Source: Apostichopus japonicus (lineage: Eukaryota; Echinodermata; Holothuroidea; Aspidochirotida; Stichopodidae). Taken from it: 64,000 nucleotides of DNA. The notes beneath the pieces were generated by a model. It did no database searches. It saw only the letters and a program-made list of their open reading frames with translations, and was not told where the DNA came from. Within the stretch, counting starts at the first letter, position 1; the number at the start of each line of letters is the position of its first letter. A program made the translations under genes and the position numbers. Of this stretch, positions 59,701 to 64,000 are shown in pieces. The DNA lies in the NCBI RefSeq assembly GCF_037975245.1, contig NC_092569.1, forward strand, positions 36,764,168-36,828,167. The letters run 5' to 3'.

Positions 59701-60957
59701 TGCGAGACTATGTGGTCCCATGCCACTTTAATTTTATAATCCCACAGTAGTTTAAAGGTCTCTGTACGAGACTATGTGGTCCCATGCCACTTTAATTTTA
59801 TAATCCCACAGTAGTTTAAAGGTCTCTGTACGAGACTATGTGGTCCCATGCCACTTTAATTTTTAATCCCATGGTAGTTCAATGGTCCTGTGAGACTATG
59901 TGGTCCCAAGCCACTTTAATTTTATAAACCCATGGTAGTTTAAATGGGTGTAGAAATACAGCCTGAATTGCTGGAGGTATTTTGTAAACAATCTGCAAAC
60001 CATGAATTTTGAGACTAAAGTCAGCACAATGTGTTAAGAGATAAAGGACTACCTCTCCAGTATATGGCGGCAACTCATCATCTTTCCGTTGTACTTCTAA
60101 CTCAGAGACCAATCCGTTCTGCTGGTCTTGGGCCTGCAATGAGTCCGGGCTGGCCCTACTACCAATGGTACTTTCTAAGTTTGTTCCTAATGCCCTCTGG
60201 ACTGCTGGGTGATTTAGATCCAACTTATGCTTCGATTTCTAAAAACACAAATATGAAATGTTATTAAGATTGACCGGACAAATCTAGCACATATAGAAAA
60301 TGTTTTCTTTGTTTCTTCCTGTATACAAAGATTGAATGTCCAAATGTTTCAATATTGAAAGCATTTTTGGTTACTTCGAATCTGATGCATCATAGATAAT
60401 GTATTTTAGAATCAAGCATAGTCTTCTAAGTGTCTAAGTTAAGGGATGTCAGTGTGTTGTATGAGGGTACATGAATCTACTATTACTACCCCACAGTTAG
60501 AAGTGTAATCAGCTGAAATGTTACTTAAATAGATCCTTTGTACTGTAAATAACCTTTCAGTATGGCAGTGTCCATAAAGATACTAAACACAAGTGAATTT
60601 ACACAAATGCTTTAAGGAAAAAAAAAAAAACTAAGTACAGATAGAAGTATGGATAACATAAATTCTAATAAACATCACTAAAAATTAAAGTATAAGTTCT
60701 AGGGGAATAAAAATCATAAAACAAACATAAAAATTAAAGTTTCAATAAGTAGAGCTATGCAATTGCTTAAAGATTTGGCCTTCCTAAGTGAGCGTTTGCA
60801 GTGTATTTACCAATTTATTCCTCATACAATATGAATGATAAAATATATTTAATTGAATAATCACCTCTGATCCAGGACAACGTCCAGCATTCCCATAAAA
60901 ATTGGCAACGACACAAGCGCGTAGTTTATCCAACATCATTCGTACTTGATGGATTCT
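35626..60957 (-). CDS. YEATS2: YEATS2 gene, 14 exons (N-terminal exon(s) outside)
   Basis: Histone acyl-lysine reader and scaffold of the nuclear ATAC (GCN5/PCAF) acetyltransferase complex. Exons, 5' to 3': 60957-60865, 60238-60053, 59380-59283, 58636-58475, 58092-57981, 57655-57611, 46998-46713, 46355-43866, 43704-43486, 42474-42370, 41749-41499, 40639-40565, 39675-39602, 35749-35626. All junctions are GT-AG and all phases fit, giving 4,320 nt, 1,439 codons plus TGA; human YEATS2 is about 1,420 residues. The order is MMxDKLRACxVANxY helix, a linker, the YEATS domain (with LHPSY and RRGWGEF acyl-lysine cage segments), a long S/T/P/Q-rich region, an EWQRALxVRRxAY...[11 protein letters not shown] module and a C-terminal histone fold that in the human protein pairs with NC2-beta. 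The first ~75 residues were not found. One intron grew to 10.6 kb through a retrotransposon. Confidence 0.93.
36307..39595 (-). repeat. 27-bp megaminisatellite in the last YEATS2 intron (~118 copies)
   Basis: Plus-strand unit CCATACACTCACTGCACCCT followed by one of three heptamers, ATAACAT, ATATCAT or ACTCCAT. Copies degenerate at the low-coordinate end (36307-36440). The unit length is a multiple of three and one frame per strand lacks stops, so open frames of 1,064 codons (minus) and 635 codons (plus) run through it, both nine-residue repeats (MDVIGCSEC-type and HPITSIHSL-type). On the YEATS2 sense strand nearly every unit contains GTGAGT, the 5'-splice-site consensus; two have GTAAGT. It starts seven bases after the donor at 39601. 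Confidence 0.95.
39602..39675 (-). CDS. YEATS2: YEATS2 exon (histone fold part 2)
   Basis: 74 nt, phase 0 to 2. Acceptor TTTTTTTCAG, donor AACAG|GTTTGT. Encodes [20 protein letters not shown] plus QQQN. The donor is immediately followed, within seven bases, by the 27-bp minisatellite. Confidence 0.85.
39676..40564 (-). other. YEATS2 intron, nothing further seen
   Basis: AT-rich intron between the two histone-fold exons; no repeat or gene recognised. Confidence 0.6.
40565..40639 (-). CDS. YEATS2: YEATS2 exon (histone fold part 1)
   Basis: 75 nt, phase 0 to 0. Acceptor TTCCCATAG, donor GCT|GTAAGT. Encodes [20 protein letters not shown] and EMISA. Confidence 0.87.
40830..41350. repeat. Short intronic duplications
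   Basis: GGGGTTTAGTGATTGCCTGC occurs twice (about 40830 and 40890). A ~43-bp segment, AGTTTCCATCAAGCCTCCCT plus TAGT...ATCCCATCATAG, is tandemly doubled at about 41261-41350. Confidence 0.8.
41499..41749 (-). CDS. YEATS2: YEATS2 exon (acidic linker to histone fold)
   Basis: 251 nt. Acceptor AACTGAAG (weak pyrimidine tract), donor AATAAG|GTTTGT. Encodes [20 protein letters not shown] and on to [11 protein letters not shown], where the C-terminal histone fold begins. Confidence 0.88.
41941..42190. repeat. 32-37-bp intronic minisatellite
   Basis: About seven copies of CCATCCCATAATATATCATG plus TTACTATCACTGCC, with a shorter variant (ATTCAATCCCAAAATATATC), in the intron between the exons at 42370 and 41749. 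Confidence 0.88.
42370..42474 (-). CDS. YEATS2: YEATS2 exon (Cys/His-rich)
   Basis: 105 nt. Acceptor ATTTTCAG, donor ATTG|GTAAGT. Encodes [20 protein letters not shown], a C-x2-C ... H-x-C pattern that could bind zinc. Phase fits both neighbours. Confidence 0.85.
42555..43295. repeat. 75-bp intronic minisatellite (~10 copies)
   Basis: Unit CACATAACTCTATACTATAT, ACAAAGTCCATAACTGTCTC, AGACTCTCAGAGGATATGTA, GCTTTAATACATGTT. A TTCACA/TTGACA difference marks unit types. On the YEATS2 sense strand each unit contains ATGTATTAAAG, which resembles the donor of the exon just upstream (CAG|GTATTAAAA). Confidence 0.9.
43296..43485 (-). repeat. Tandem copies of an exon end with its splice donor
   Basis: The segment around the true junction (plus strand GTAATATTAGGTAAGTTTAG, ACATATTTTAATACCTGTAT, CCCGTGGAGTATAGCCGTG) is present three times. 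Copies near 43330-43358 and 43411-43428 repeat AATACCTGTATCCCGTGG, that is donor plus the last exon bases on the sense strand. Two full decoy donors with 12 or more bases of exon sequence therefore sit inside the intron. Confidence 0.88.
43486..43704 (-). CDS. YEATS2: YEATS2 exon (EWQRAL...HGYTPRD module)
   Basis: 219 nt. Acceptor CTGTTACAG, donor ACAG|GTATTA. Encodes [20 protein letters not shown] and [12 protein letters not shown], conserved in YEATS2. The 3' end of this exon with its donor is partly copied twice in the downstream intron. Confidence 0.92.
43866..46355 (-). CDS. YEATS2: YEATS2 giant exon (2,490 nt)
   Basis: Phase 1 to 1; acceptor CACTATGCAG, donor AACAGGA|GTAAGT. Encodes about 829 residues of Ser/Thr/Pro/Gln/Lys-rich, largely disordered sequence with no recognisable domain until its end ([11 protein letters not shown] ... 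[15 protein letters not shown]). Open frames on the opposite strand over this exon are shadows. Confidence 0.93.
46713..46998 (-). CDS. YEATS2: YEATS2 exon (end of YEATS domain, Ser-rich linker)
   Basis: 286 nt, phase 0 to 1. Acceptor ATTTAATAG, donor TTTG|GTGAGC. Starts [14 protein letters not shown], the last YEATS strand, then a Ser/Pro/Thr-rich segment. Confidence 0.92.
47200..47559 (+). pseudogene. LINE reverse transcriptase C-terminus, left part, interrupted
   Basis: Plus-strand coding debris: [11 protein letters not shown], then [38 protein letters not shown] and an N-G-F-K-N-A-L-like end with small frameshifts. This is the usual 'GDLI-x-x-(Y/F)K-I ... TRGH ... NFFS-x-R-V' end of CR1/jockey-type ORF2. 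It stops at the gypsy insertion (47559) and continues at 57054 for a few codons to a TGA. It lies antisense in a YEATS2 intron. Confidence 0.8.
47556..47559. repeat. Target-site duplication, left copy (GTAC)
   Basis: GTAC precedes the left LTR and recurs at 57050-57053 after the right LTR. Confidence 0.9.
47560..48592 (-). repeat. 3' LTR of gypsy element (1,033 bp)
   Basis: TG...CA ends in element orientation; matches 56017-57049 with five base differences. Contains a cluster of GCAGCGC/ACGCAGCGCA words at about 47832-48062 (plus-strand coordinates). Small open frames in it (89 and 61 codons) occur in both LTRs and are not called genes. Confidence 0.95.
48593..48629 (-). other. Polypurine tract with adjacent hairpin
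   Basis: In element orientation the hairpin AAATGCG-AGGA-CGCATTT (48629-48612) is followed by TGTATCTT and the purine tract GGGTGGGAAGAG (48604-48593), which abuts the 3' LTR. This is the plus-strand primer position. Confidence 0.8.
49129..49165 (-). repeat. Second hairpin plus purine tract (duplicate)
   Basis: In element orientation AAATGCGAGGACGCATTT (49165-49148), then GGTTCTTTGGCGGGAAGGGG. It repeats the hairpin and purine tract that flank the 3' LTR, about 535 bp upstream of them. Confidence 0.85.
49630..50232 (-). CDS. Retrotransposon third ORF: two-finger C2H2 protein
   Basis: 200 aa, starting ATG at 50232, 235 bp after the pol stop and in the position where some gypsy elements have env. 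Finger 1: C11-x2-C14-x12-H27-x4-H32; finger 2: C41-x2-C44-x12-H57-x4-H62, separated by an eight-residue linker. The middle is Pro/Ser/Thr-rich (~70-140). The end is predicted helical and possibly coiled-coil ([32 protein letters not shown]). There is no signal peptide or membrane segment, so it is not an envelope protein. It could bind the element's own DNA or RNA, or have been captured from a host zinc-finger gene; the sequence does not decide. It may be translated from a spliced or internal mRNA. Confidence 0.85.
   Translation of the reverse strand: MSSLYDAEYKCKVCKRRYPSLTELKRHYSEKHGNVKKMFKCDVCDYSSERKADVTRHASNRHSTTNALAGPSTSAGEATSTVPHLKSPPTPQRNTDGPGWPMLSELLGTPLSEHGLPRTDDPQQRDVPPTPQVSPAKRPSTVDGEENALRVIKRVKEAADLNIAEENLSLRNSNLSERISTVVLLNGQIYVTIDKFEHKA
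50467..54315 (-). CDS. Pol polyprotein (PR-RT-RH-IN), Ty3/gypsy order
   Basis: Frame open from just after a TGA (54316-54318) with no ATG near its start; the first strong homology begins about 54219. Numbering from 54219: aspartic protease D25-T-G; reverse transcriptase with YLDD at 461-464; RNase H ([13 protein letters not shown], then [10 protein letters not shown]); integrase HHCC module (HNHRLSGH ... CRGCDQC), catalytic D944, D1004, E1040 (35-residue spacing D1004-E1040), and a GPY/F-like tail ([20 protein letters not shown]). About 1,250 residues, no breaks. It lies in the -1 frame relative to gag and overlaps its end by about 20 nt, so expression as Gag-Pol by -1 frameshifting in 54294-54315 is likely. 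Several plus-strand frames here are shadows. Confidence 0.94.
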   Translation of the reverse strand, partial: TSEGKLLGVDLAGRRSTCFQNEPIELALSRKRLWSVGSNSLYVTGKLEGVRVNFLVDTGAEVTVIQTGVFRRLTTGKALRLDEVPLDLAAADGRPLTFLGRGNLLLKVGELEVEHEVLVADIDADALLGYDFLKLYNCTIDAGAGKLTIGKRQLEQLGTDVDKSVGTRVVVANTVVVPASSEKVVMARTSAQMEMSACAIVECSESFLRRRQLMVARALVDPSKGVIPLRLMNVTDQPVTLYEGTSVGQCQPVELVDGIASERAKCRTVTKGERSGAKGITALGEHLEILAEKSCIDLSKEEADRVRQLLADNANVFSRSKEDLGRTDLVKHEIDTGTAKPIRQAPRRLTIHKKAEADKELDKMLRQGVIEPSNSAWSSPVVLVKKKDGSLRYCIDYRKLNNVTEKDSYPLPRIDDSLDTLAGSKWFSTLDLASGYWQVEVAEQDRPKTAFVTNRGLFQFKVLPFGLCNAPATFERLMERVLRGLQWQTCLLYLDDVIVYGTSFDQALSRLTEVFQRLREAKLKLNPSKCCLFQREVSYLGHIVSSKGIAPNPEKITAVVDWPTPCSVTEVRSFVGLCSYYRRFIQGFSRVCAPLFRLTEKETKFVWCDECDLAFKKLKHALTTSPILAYPEEKGTFILDTDASNLAYGSVLSQRKEGNTQDCVIAYFSKAMSKAERNYCVTRKELLAIVASVKHFHHYLYGAKFLIRTDHGALRWLTNFKNPEGQLARWLETLSIYHYEIQHRPGRLHGNADAMSRRPCTDCRFCTNSEAKEKVAKTETGNIFAITNAPATLSDSDATGSQSEVVNQNEVSPWYHKHTQAELREMQLNDNDIGPILLWKDVQESRPDWAQVSPGSPALKNYWGQWDRLKRKEGVLYRELESDSGNSVMLQLIVPKKLQQEILTQAHNHRLSGHLMAKKTLGRIRDKFYWSGYRRSVENWCRGCDQCASRKGPSKKFNAELKQYGSGHTMQRCAMDIMGPLPKSTRGNRYVLVIADYFTKWTEAYPMADMEAETVARLLVEQFICRYGVPDELHTDQGRQFESELFQHMCRLLDINKTRTTPFHPQSDGMVERFNRTLAEMLSAVVAKDQLDWDSWIPYVLMAYRSAEHESTGFSPAELMLGRKLGLPLSTTVPPPPDDVGTTSTAIPKFVTELEGTLYEVHELARKRLKLSSEKQKKFYDKAVHTHTYKAGDIIWLLNTKRKKGVSPKLQKRWDGPGRVIKKLTDVVYRVQMGPKKKPTIVHHNRLKPYVGDDPPLWLLKPLKSQSLTPLVVPTIEELRKH
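54294..55958 (-). CDS. Gag polyprotein with CCHC zinc knuckle
   Basis: 554 aa from ATG 55958-55956 to TAG 54296-54294. The first ~200 residues are polar and Gly/Arg/Glu-rich. The middle has a retrotransposon gag capsid signature ([67 protein letters not shown]). One CCHC knuckle, [14 protein letters not shown], lies at about 522-535 near the C-terminus. It packages element RNA. The leader between the primer site and the ATG is only about 40 nt. Confidence 0.92.
   Translation of the reverse strand: MSGTNPFDGSSVCSDQVAWTLPERSSGVGDLIQLLDEGQRRFSEGGHRQEGRRLDAAGGTDGRPDLADRGASETRTSEGYGVSSNLEARNTFTMQTGDLPRAEQELRLEPSGRGDWDERREGDLGFGAPGYGQMDDTYNRRVSGNPFKGPERVRDTVGNNPGVGLQTPVWDWVDEHERNEMMNRPSGWPEEGVKGRAHRQEGHWCNTRGNNSPSETGGGMLRNGQEKWGLSCHPGEGVPGRPGYVGYPPGSMMDNKLPLETKFAEKPPDKVVTYAPPFPEYRPQVNRVTAPTYDGSTPWEDYVVQFELISELNGWAEQTKALQLAASLRGPAQAVLSDLESAKRHVFNCVVGALEQRFGQANQTELFRTLLRNRSRQPGETVSELAHDTQRLLSRAYPHASVEMKETLAREFFVDAVGDSDFRWKIYQARPKTFNEAVSIAVELEAFALSEQKRGNMKRVRAVGERTGSVKEDESLKGMSEVLSKAVSKGFAELTENLTKLLRKDTRNNSYEGKRKNKTITCWNCGEVGHVSRDCTNSRKVEASKGTELQKENC
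54300..54306 (-). promoter_or_regulatory. Candidate -1 frameshift site at gag/pol overlap
   Basis: In element orientation the heptamer GGAAAAC (zero frame G GAA AAC) lies two codons before the gag TAG. It is inside the only window (54294-54315) where a -1 shift reaches pol. It resembles, but does not exactly match, the X XXY YYZ rule, since the P-site re-pairing would mismatch. Confidence 0.4.
55998..56015 (-). other. Primer binding site for tRNA-Leu
   Basis: In element orientation TGGTGGCAGCGGTGGGAT, one base after the 5' LTR. It is complementary to the 3' end of tRNA-Leu (AAG/UAG type, ...ATCCCACCGCTGCCA plus CCA) over all 18 bases as remembered. Confidence 0.9.
56017..57049 (-). repeat. 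5' LTR of gypsy element (1,033 bp)
   Basis: Direct copy of 47560-48592 with five base differences. The GCAGCGC cluster is at about 56289-56522. Confidence 0.95.
57050..57053. repeat. Target-site duplication, right copy (GTAC)
   Basis: Same GTAC as 47556-47559. LINE sequence resumes directly after it. Confidence 0.9.
57054..57180 (+). pseudogene. LINE ORF end, right part, and 3' UTR
   Basis: ATT AAG CGC AAT TGT AAT CGG GTC TGA (57054-57080) continues the LINE reading from 47559 to a stop, a basic last few residues as in other CR1/jockey-type ORF2 ends. A T-rich 3' UTR follows with no clear end. Confidence 0.7.
57611..57655 (-). CDS. YEATS2: YEATS2 45-nt micro-exon
   Basis: Fifteen codons, [15 protein letters not shown], identical to the vertebrate segment as far as remembered. 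Acceptor TTATTCTAG, donor ACG|GTGAGT. The next exon lies 10.6 kb away because of nested retroelements. Confidence 0.93.
57981..58092 (-). CDS. YEATS2: YEATS2 exon (YEATS domain, GWGEF)
   Basis: 112 nt. Acceptor CTGCTAG, donor AAG|GTGAGA. Encodes [20 protein letters not shown] and on to IIHHLK. The Trp of GWGEF is the second cage residue (human W282). Confidence 0.95.
58475..58636 (-). CDS. YEATS2: YEATS2 exon (YEATS domain core)
   Basis: 162 nt. Acceptor ATGATCAG, donor TCAA|GTAAGT. Encodes [11 protein letters not shown], then [20 protein letters not shown]. The Tyr of LHPSY is the aromatic cage residue of human YEATS2 (Y262). Confidence 0.95.
59283..59380 (-). CDS. YEATS2: YEATS2 exon (start of YEATS domain)
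   Basis: 98 nt, phase 0 to 2. Acceptor TTCTTTGTAG, donor TCAAA|GTGAGT. Ends [16 protein letters not shown], the first beta strand of the YEATS fold. Confidence 0.9.
59680..59945. repeat. 66-bp intronic minisatellite (4 copies)
   Basis: Unit TAGTTTAAAGGTCTCTGTAC, GAGACTATGTGGTCCCATGC, CACTTTAATTTTATAATCCC, ACAG. It lies in the YEATS2 intron between exons 60053 and 59380. Confidence 0.88.
60053..60238 (-). CDS. YEATS2: YEATS2 exon (linker, [10 protein letters not shown])
   Basis: 62 codons, phase 0 to 0. Acceptor TTTTTAG, donor [23 protein letters not shown] matches the FNHPAIKKFL segment of vertebrate YEATS2; the rest is a polar linker. Confidence 0.88.
60865..60957 (-). CDS. YEATS2: YEATS2 exon ([20 protein letters not shown] helix)
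   Basis: 31 codons, phase 0 to 0. Acceptor TACATTCAG, donor GAG|GTGATT. The sequence [20 protein letters not shown] corresponds to the human segment before the YEATS domain. Upstream exons with the start codon are not recognised in 60958-64000. Confidence 0.9.
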
Positions 60958-61214
60958 CTGAATGTAGAACAGATAAAAACACCTAACCTGTTAGCACCTC
61001 ACCAGAATATAACAGTCATTCATTTTTTTCAAAGGGATTCACACATACAATGTTACTTGTAGAGTTGTGACACAACCCCTCTTCAATACCGTACAGTATA
61101 TTCGCACATTTAATGTTGTGTTACCAAGGTTACTGGTAAAAAATTCAAGTCATTCTTTTGTTGACAAAACTGATCACTTGCTTATGCATTGATTTCTCAT
61201 TTTGTTTGTAGGTT

Positions 61215-62588
61215 CAGTAGGGTTAGGGAACTACAGTACCAGGGTAGGCACTACACCTAACAACACTAGGCACTACACCTAACAACACTAGGCACTACAC
61301 CTAACAACACTAGGCACTACCTAACAACACTAGGCACTACACCTAACAACAGTCAGGCACTACCTAACAACACTAGGCACTACACCTAACAACACTAGGC
61401 ACTACCTAACAACACTAGGCACTACACCTAACAACACTAGGCGCTACCTAACAACACTAGGCGCTACCTAACAACACTAGGCACTACACCTAACAACACT
61501 AGGCACTACCTAACAACACTAGGCACTACCTAACAACACTAGGCACTACACCTAACAACACTAGGCACTACCTAACAACACTAGGCACTACACCTAACAA
61601 CACTAGGCGCTACCTAACAACACTAGGCGCTACCTAACAACACTAGGCACTACACCTAACAACACTAGGCACTACCTAACAACACTAGGCGCTATCTAAC
61701 AACACTAGGCACTACACCTAACAGCACTAGGCACTACCTAACAACACTAGGCACTACACCTAACAACACTAGGCGCTACCTAACAACACTAGGCACTACA
61801 CCTAACAACACTAGGCACTACCTAACAACACTAGGCACTACACCTAACAACACTAGGCGCTACCTAACAACACTAGGCACTACACCTAACAACACTAGGC
61901 GCTACCTAACAACAGTCAGGCACTACCTAACAACACTATGCACTACACCTAACAACAGTTAGGCACTACCTCACAACACTATGCACTACACCTAACAACA
62001 CTATGCACTACACCTAACAACACTAGGCACTACACCTAACAACACTAGGCGCTACCTAACAACACTAGGCACTACACCTAACAACACTAGGCACTACCTA
62101 ACAACACTAGGCACTACACCTAACAACACTAGGCGCTACCTAACAACACTAGGCACTACACCTAACAACACTAGGCGCTACCTAACAACAGTCAGGCACT
62201 ACCTAACAACACTATGCACTACACCTAACAACAGTTAGGCACTACCTCACAACACTATGCACTACACCTAACAACACTATGCACTACCTAACAACACTAG
62301 GCACTACACCTAACAACACTAGGCACTACCTAACAACACTAGGCACTACACCTAACAACACTAGGCACTACCTAACAACACTAGGCACTACACCTAACAA
62401 CACTAGGCGCTACCTAACAACACTAGGCACTACACCTAACAACACTAGGCGCTACCTAACAACAGTCAGGCACTACCTAACAACACTATGCACTACACCT
62501 AACAACAGTTAGGCACTACCTCACAACACTATGCACTACACCTAACAACACTATGCACTACCTAACAACACTATGCACTACACCTAAC
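61215..62588. repeat. 20/22-bp minisatellite (~65 copies)
   Basis: Two alternating units, CTAACAACACTAGGCACTAC and the same plus AC, with variants AGGCGCTAC, ATGCACTAC, CAGTCAGGCACTAC and CAGTTAGGCACTAC. Longer blocks repeat as a whole, for example the one ending in the GTCAGG/TATGCAC/GTTAGG series at about 61913, 62189 and 62464, so there is a ~275-bp higher-order repeat. It lies upstream of the first recognised YEATS2 exon. Confidence 0.92.
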
Positions 62589-62836
62589 ATATTTAATGGA
62601 TACTATCTTATTCTATAATATGTTTACTCCATATGCCAATCATCAAATTTGGTTACTGCTCCAACAAATAGTCCATTCTGCATCAGCTGCATTGTCAAGA
62701 TTATTGTACAAAGCCTCCAGTATCCTTTGGAACAGAGCACATTCTTATTATGAAGAGCAGACACTCCACCTTTCTTCAACATGTGTACAGAATAAACTGT
62801 ATTTAGCAACTGTCACATTACAGTACTTGAGCACAA

Positions 62837-63160
62837 GGGCGTAGGAACCGGGGGGGGGGGGGGCTGGGGGGGCACCAGCCCCCAGTGAAAAATATGGGGG
62901 GGCGGAAGTACCATTCCGCCCCACCCCCGGCTTCGCAAGTCAGAAAACCCCTTTTTCATTTCCAAATGAGAAAAAAATCTCATTTGGAGCACCAAATTGC
63001 ATCTAAGGCCAGGTGAAAATGCCAAATTATTTACAAAATGGAGTGGGTGTTGAAGTGTGCTATATTGCACCAAATTGCATCTGAGGCCATGGGCGGGATT
63101 ACAGGGGGGAAAGAGGGGGCATTTGCCCCCCCACTTTTTCCCAGACCTTAGTTTTTTTTT
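62837..63160. mobile_element. hAT-like MITE end / G-C-run repeat fragment
   Basis: AAGGGCGTAGGAACC (62837) resembles the TIR of the MITE at 17952. It is followed by long G-runs, CCAGCCCCCAGTG, and a doubled segment GCACCAAATTGCATCTAAGG / GCACCAAATTGCATCTGAGG (62980, 63067). The right end was not found. Confidence 0.5.
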
Positions 63161-64000
63161 TGTCATTTTTGCAGACAAATGTGCACAACACTAATCGAAA
63201 TTATTCCCCCACAACAGCTCTATCAAAATAGGCCTATTTGATTCGAATCTAAGTCGAATTTGTGATTAACACATAGTAGCATGAAGCATGCAGAATAACT
63301 GGAGCTAGAGCTAGCACATGGTTCGCAGCACAGGTTACGAATCCTGGAGCTAACAAACTAGCGATTCAATTCTGCATGTGATGAATCCGTGGAATGTGCT
63401 ACAGTGCTAGCTTCAGGAATTGATTTGAGATTGAGATTTGAATTGAGAAACGATTTACGAAAGCCAAATTTGCATATTGGGTATATCAATAATTAAATTC
63501 AATATGCTGACACATGACACCCCCCCTCCCCCCCCCCCCTGTGTAATTCAACAATATGCAATGGCAATGCCGATGTAATTTCTTTACTGCTCGAAATCCT
63601 GGAATGATGCATGCAAATCGAATAATGTAAATTACAAATTGGCACTAACACAGTAACACATTAAATACATTGTTACAGTATACAGCTCTCGGCAGTTTCG
63701 GTAGGGCCGATAAAATAATGTGTGGCTTTGAGTTCCGTTTTTGGATCTATTCTCGATGATGAATGAAACACTTACGTTTGGTTTTGCATAAAAGTGGGGG
63801 GGGGTGAAGGTATGTTCAGCCCCCAATATTTGCCAAGTGCTCCAAGAAGTGGGGGCCGCGGGGAGAATTTCGAAGTGTGTGCTGAACATATTCTTGATCG
63901 GTAGAATGCACAATATACTAATAATTTTAGGGGGAAAGAACTGTCTAGATGTGATTTATTGTTACCAGAGGTGTCATATTTGCTGATCTAGGATTTCCTT
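63161..64000. other. No gene seen
   Basis: Ordinary AT-rich sequence with C- and G-runs (63521-63539, 63796-63806). The missing 5' exon(s) of YEATS2 were looked for here and not recognised. Confidence 0.5.

Noticed and set aside
61215-62588. CRISPR-like array
   Set aside because: Regular repeats without unique spacers in a eukaryotic intron or flank; an ordinary minisatellite. The same holds for the other arrays in the window.
61215-62588. Interstitial telomere-like repeat (CCTAA words)
   Set aside because: The word occurs once per 20-22-bp unit and is not in hexamer tandem.

Overview
This is a eukaryotic, repeat-rich genomic window, most likely from a marine invertebrate deuterostome (echinoderm-like). 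The reasons are spliced genes with GT-AG introns, a YEATS2 orthologue close to the vertebrate protein, an intact Ty3/gypsy element with integrase before reverse transcriptase (the Gmr1 arrangement reported from deuterostomes), Penelope-like and LINE debris, hAT-like MITEs and many minisatellites. The organism assignment is inference. No bacterial gene organisation is present.

Layout. 1-5.5 kb: intergenic with a 43-bp minisatellite. 5.5-6.5 kb: an intronless class A GPCR (minus strand). 7.7-16.6 kb: a near-pristine Gmr1-like LTR retrotransposon (8137-16390, 5-bp target duplication TCTAC) inserted in a retroelement remnant with a hammerhead-like motif. 16.9-24 kb: a graveyard of tRNA-derived SINE pieces, nested hAT-like MITEs, a broken LINE, a Penelope-like fragment with a second hammerhead-like motif, very long AT microsatellites, and a perfect 86-bp-arm palindrome with a hammerhead-like fold on each strand. 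26.5-30.6 kb: a cruciform-prone minisatellite, then two exons of a GNAT-fold acetyltransferase-like gene (plus strand) separated by a 23-copy 61-bp minisatellite. 30.6-33.3 kb: a ~400-bp tandem array full of AGGTCA direct repeats.

35.6-61 kb: fourteen exons of YEATS2 (minus strand; 1,439 codons plus stop recovered, extreme N-terminus missing), the histone-acyl reader and histone-fold subunit of the ATAC complex. Its introns hold a 3.3-kb 27-bp minisatellite, a 75-bp minisatellite, a tandemly copied splice-donor segment and a 9.5-kb Ty3/gypsy element (47560-57049, 4-bp target duplication GTAC). That element itself sits inside a LINE remnant and carries, besides gag and pol, a third ORF for a two-finger C2H2 protein in the usual env position.

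The most unusual signals are: (1) tandem repeats that begin at or copy RNA-processing signals of the two host genes (5' splice sites at 28388, 39601 and 43485; AATAAA signals downstream of the YEATS2 stop; the stop-codon region of the GNAT gene); (2) the C2H2 third ORF, duplicated hairpin-plus-purine-tract module and GCAGCGC-rich LTR of the second retrotransposon; (3) the hammerhead-like folds. All motif calls were made by eye; no searches were run.
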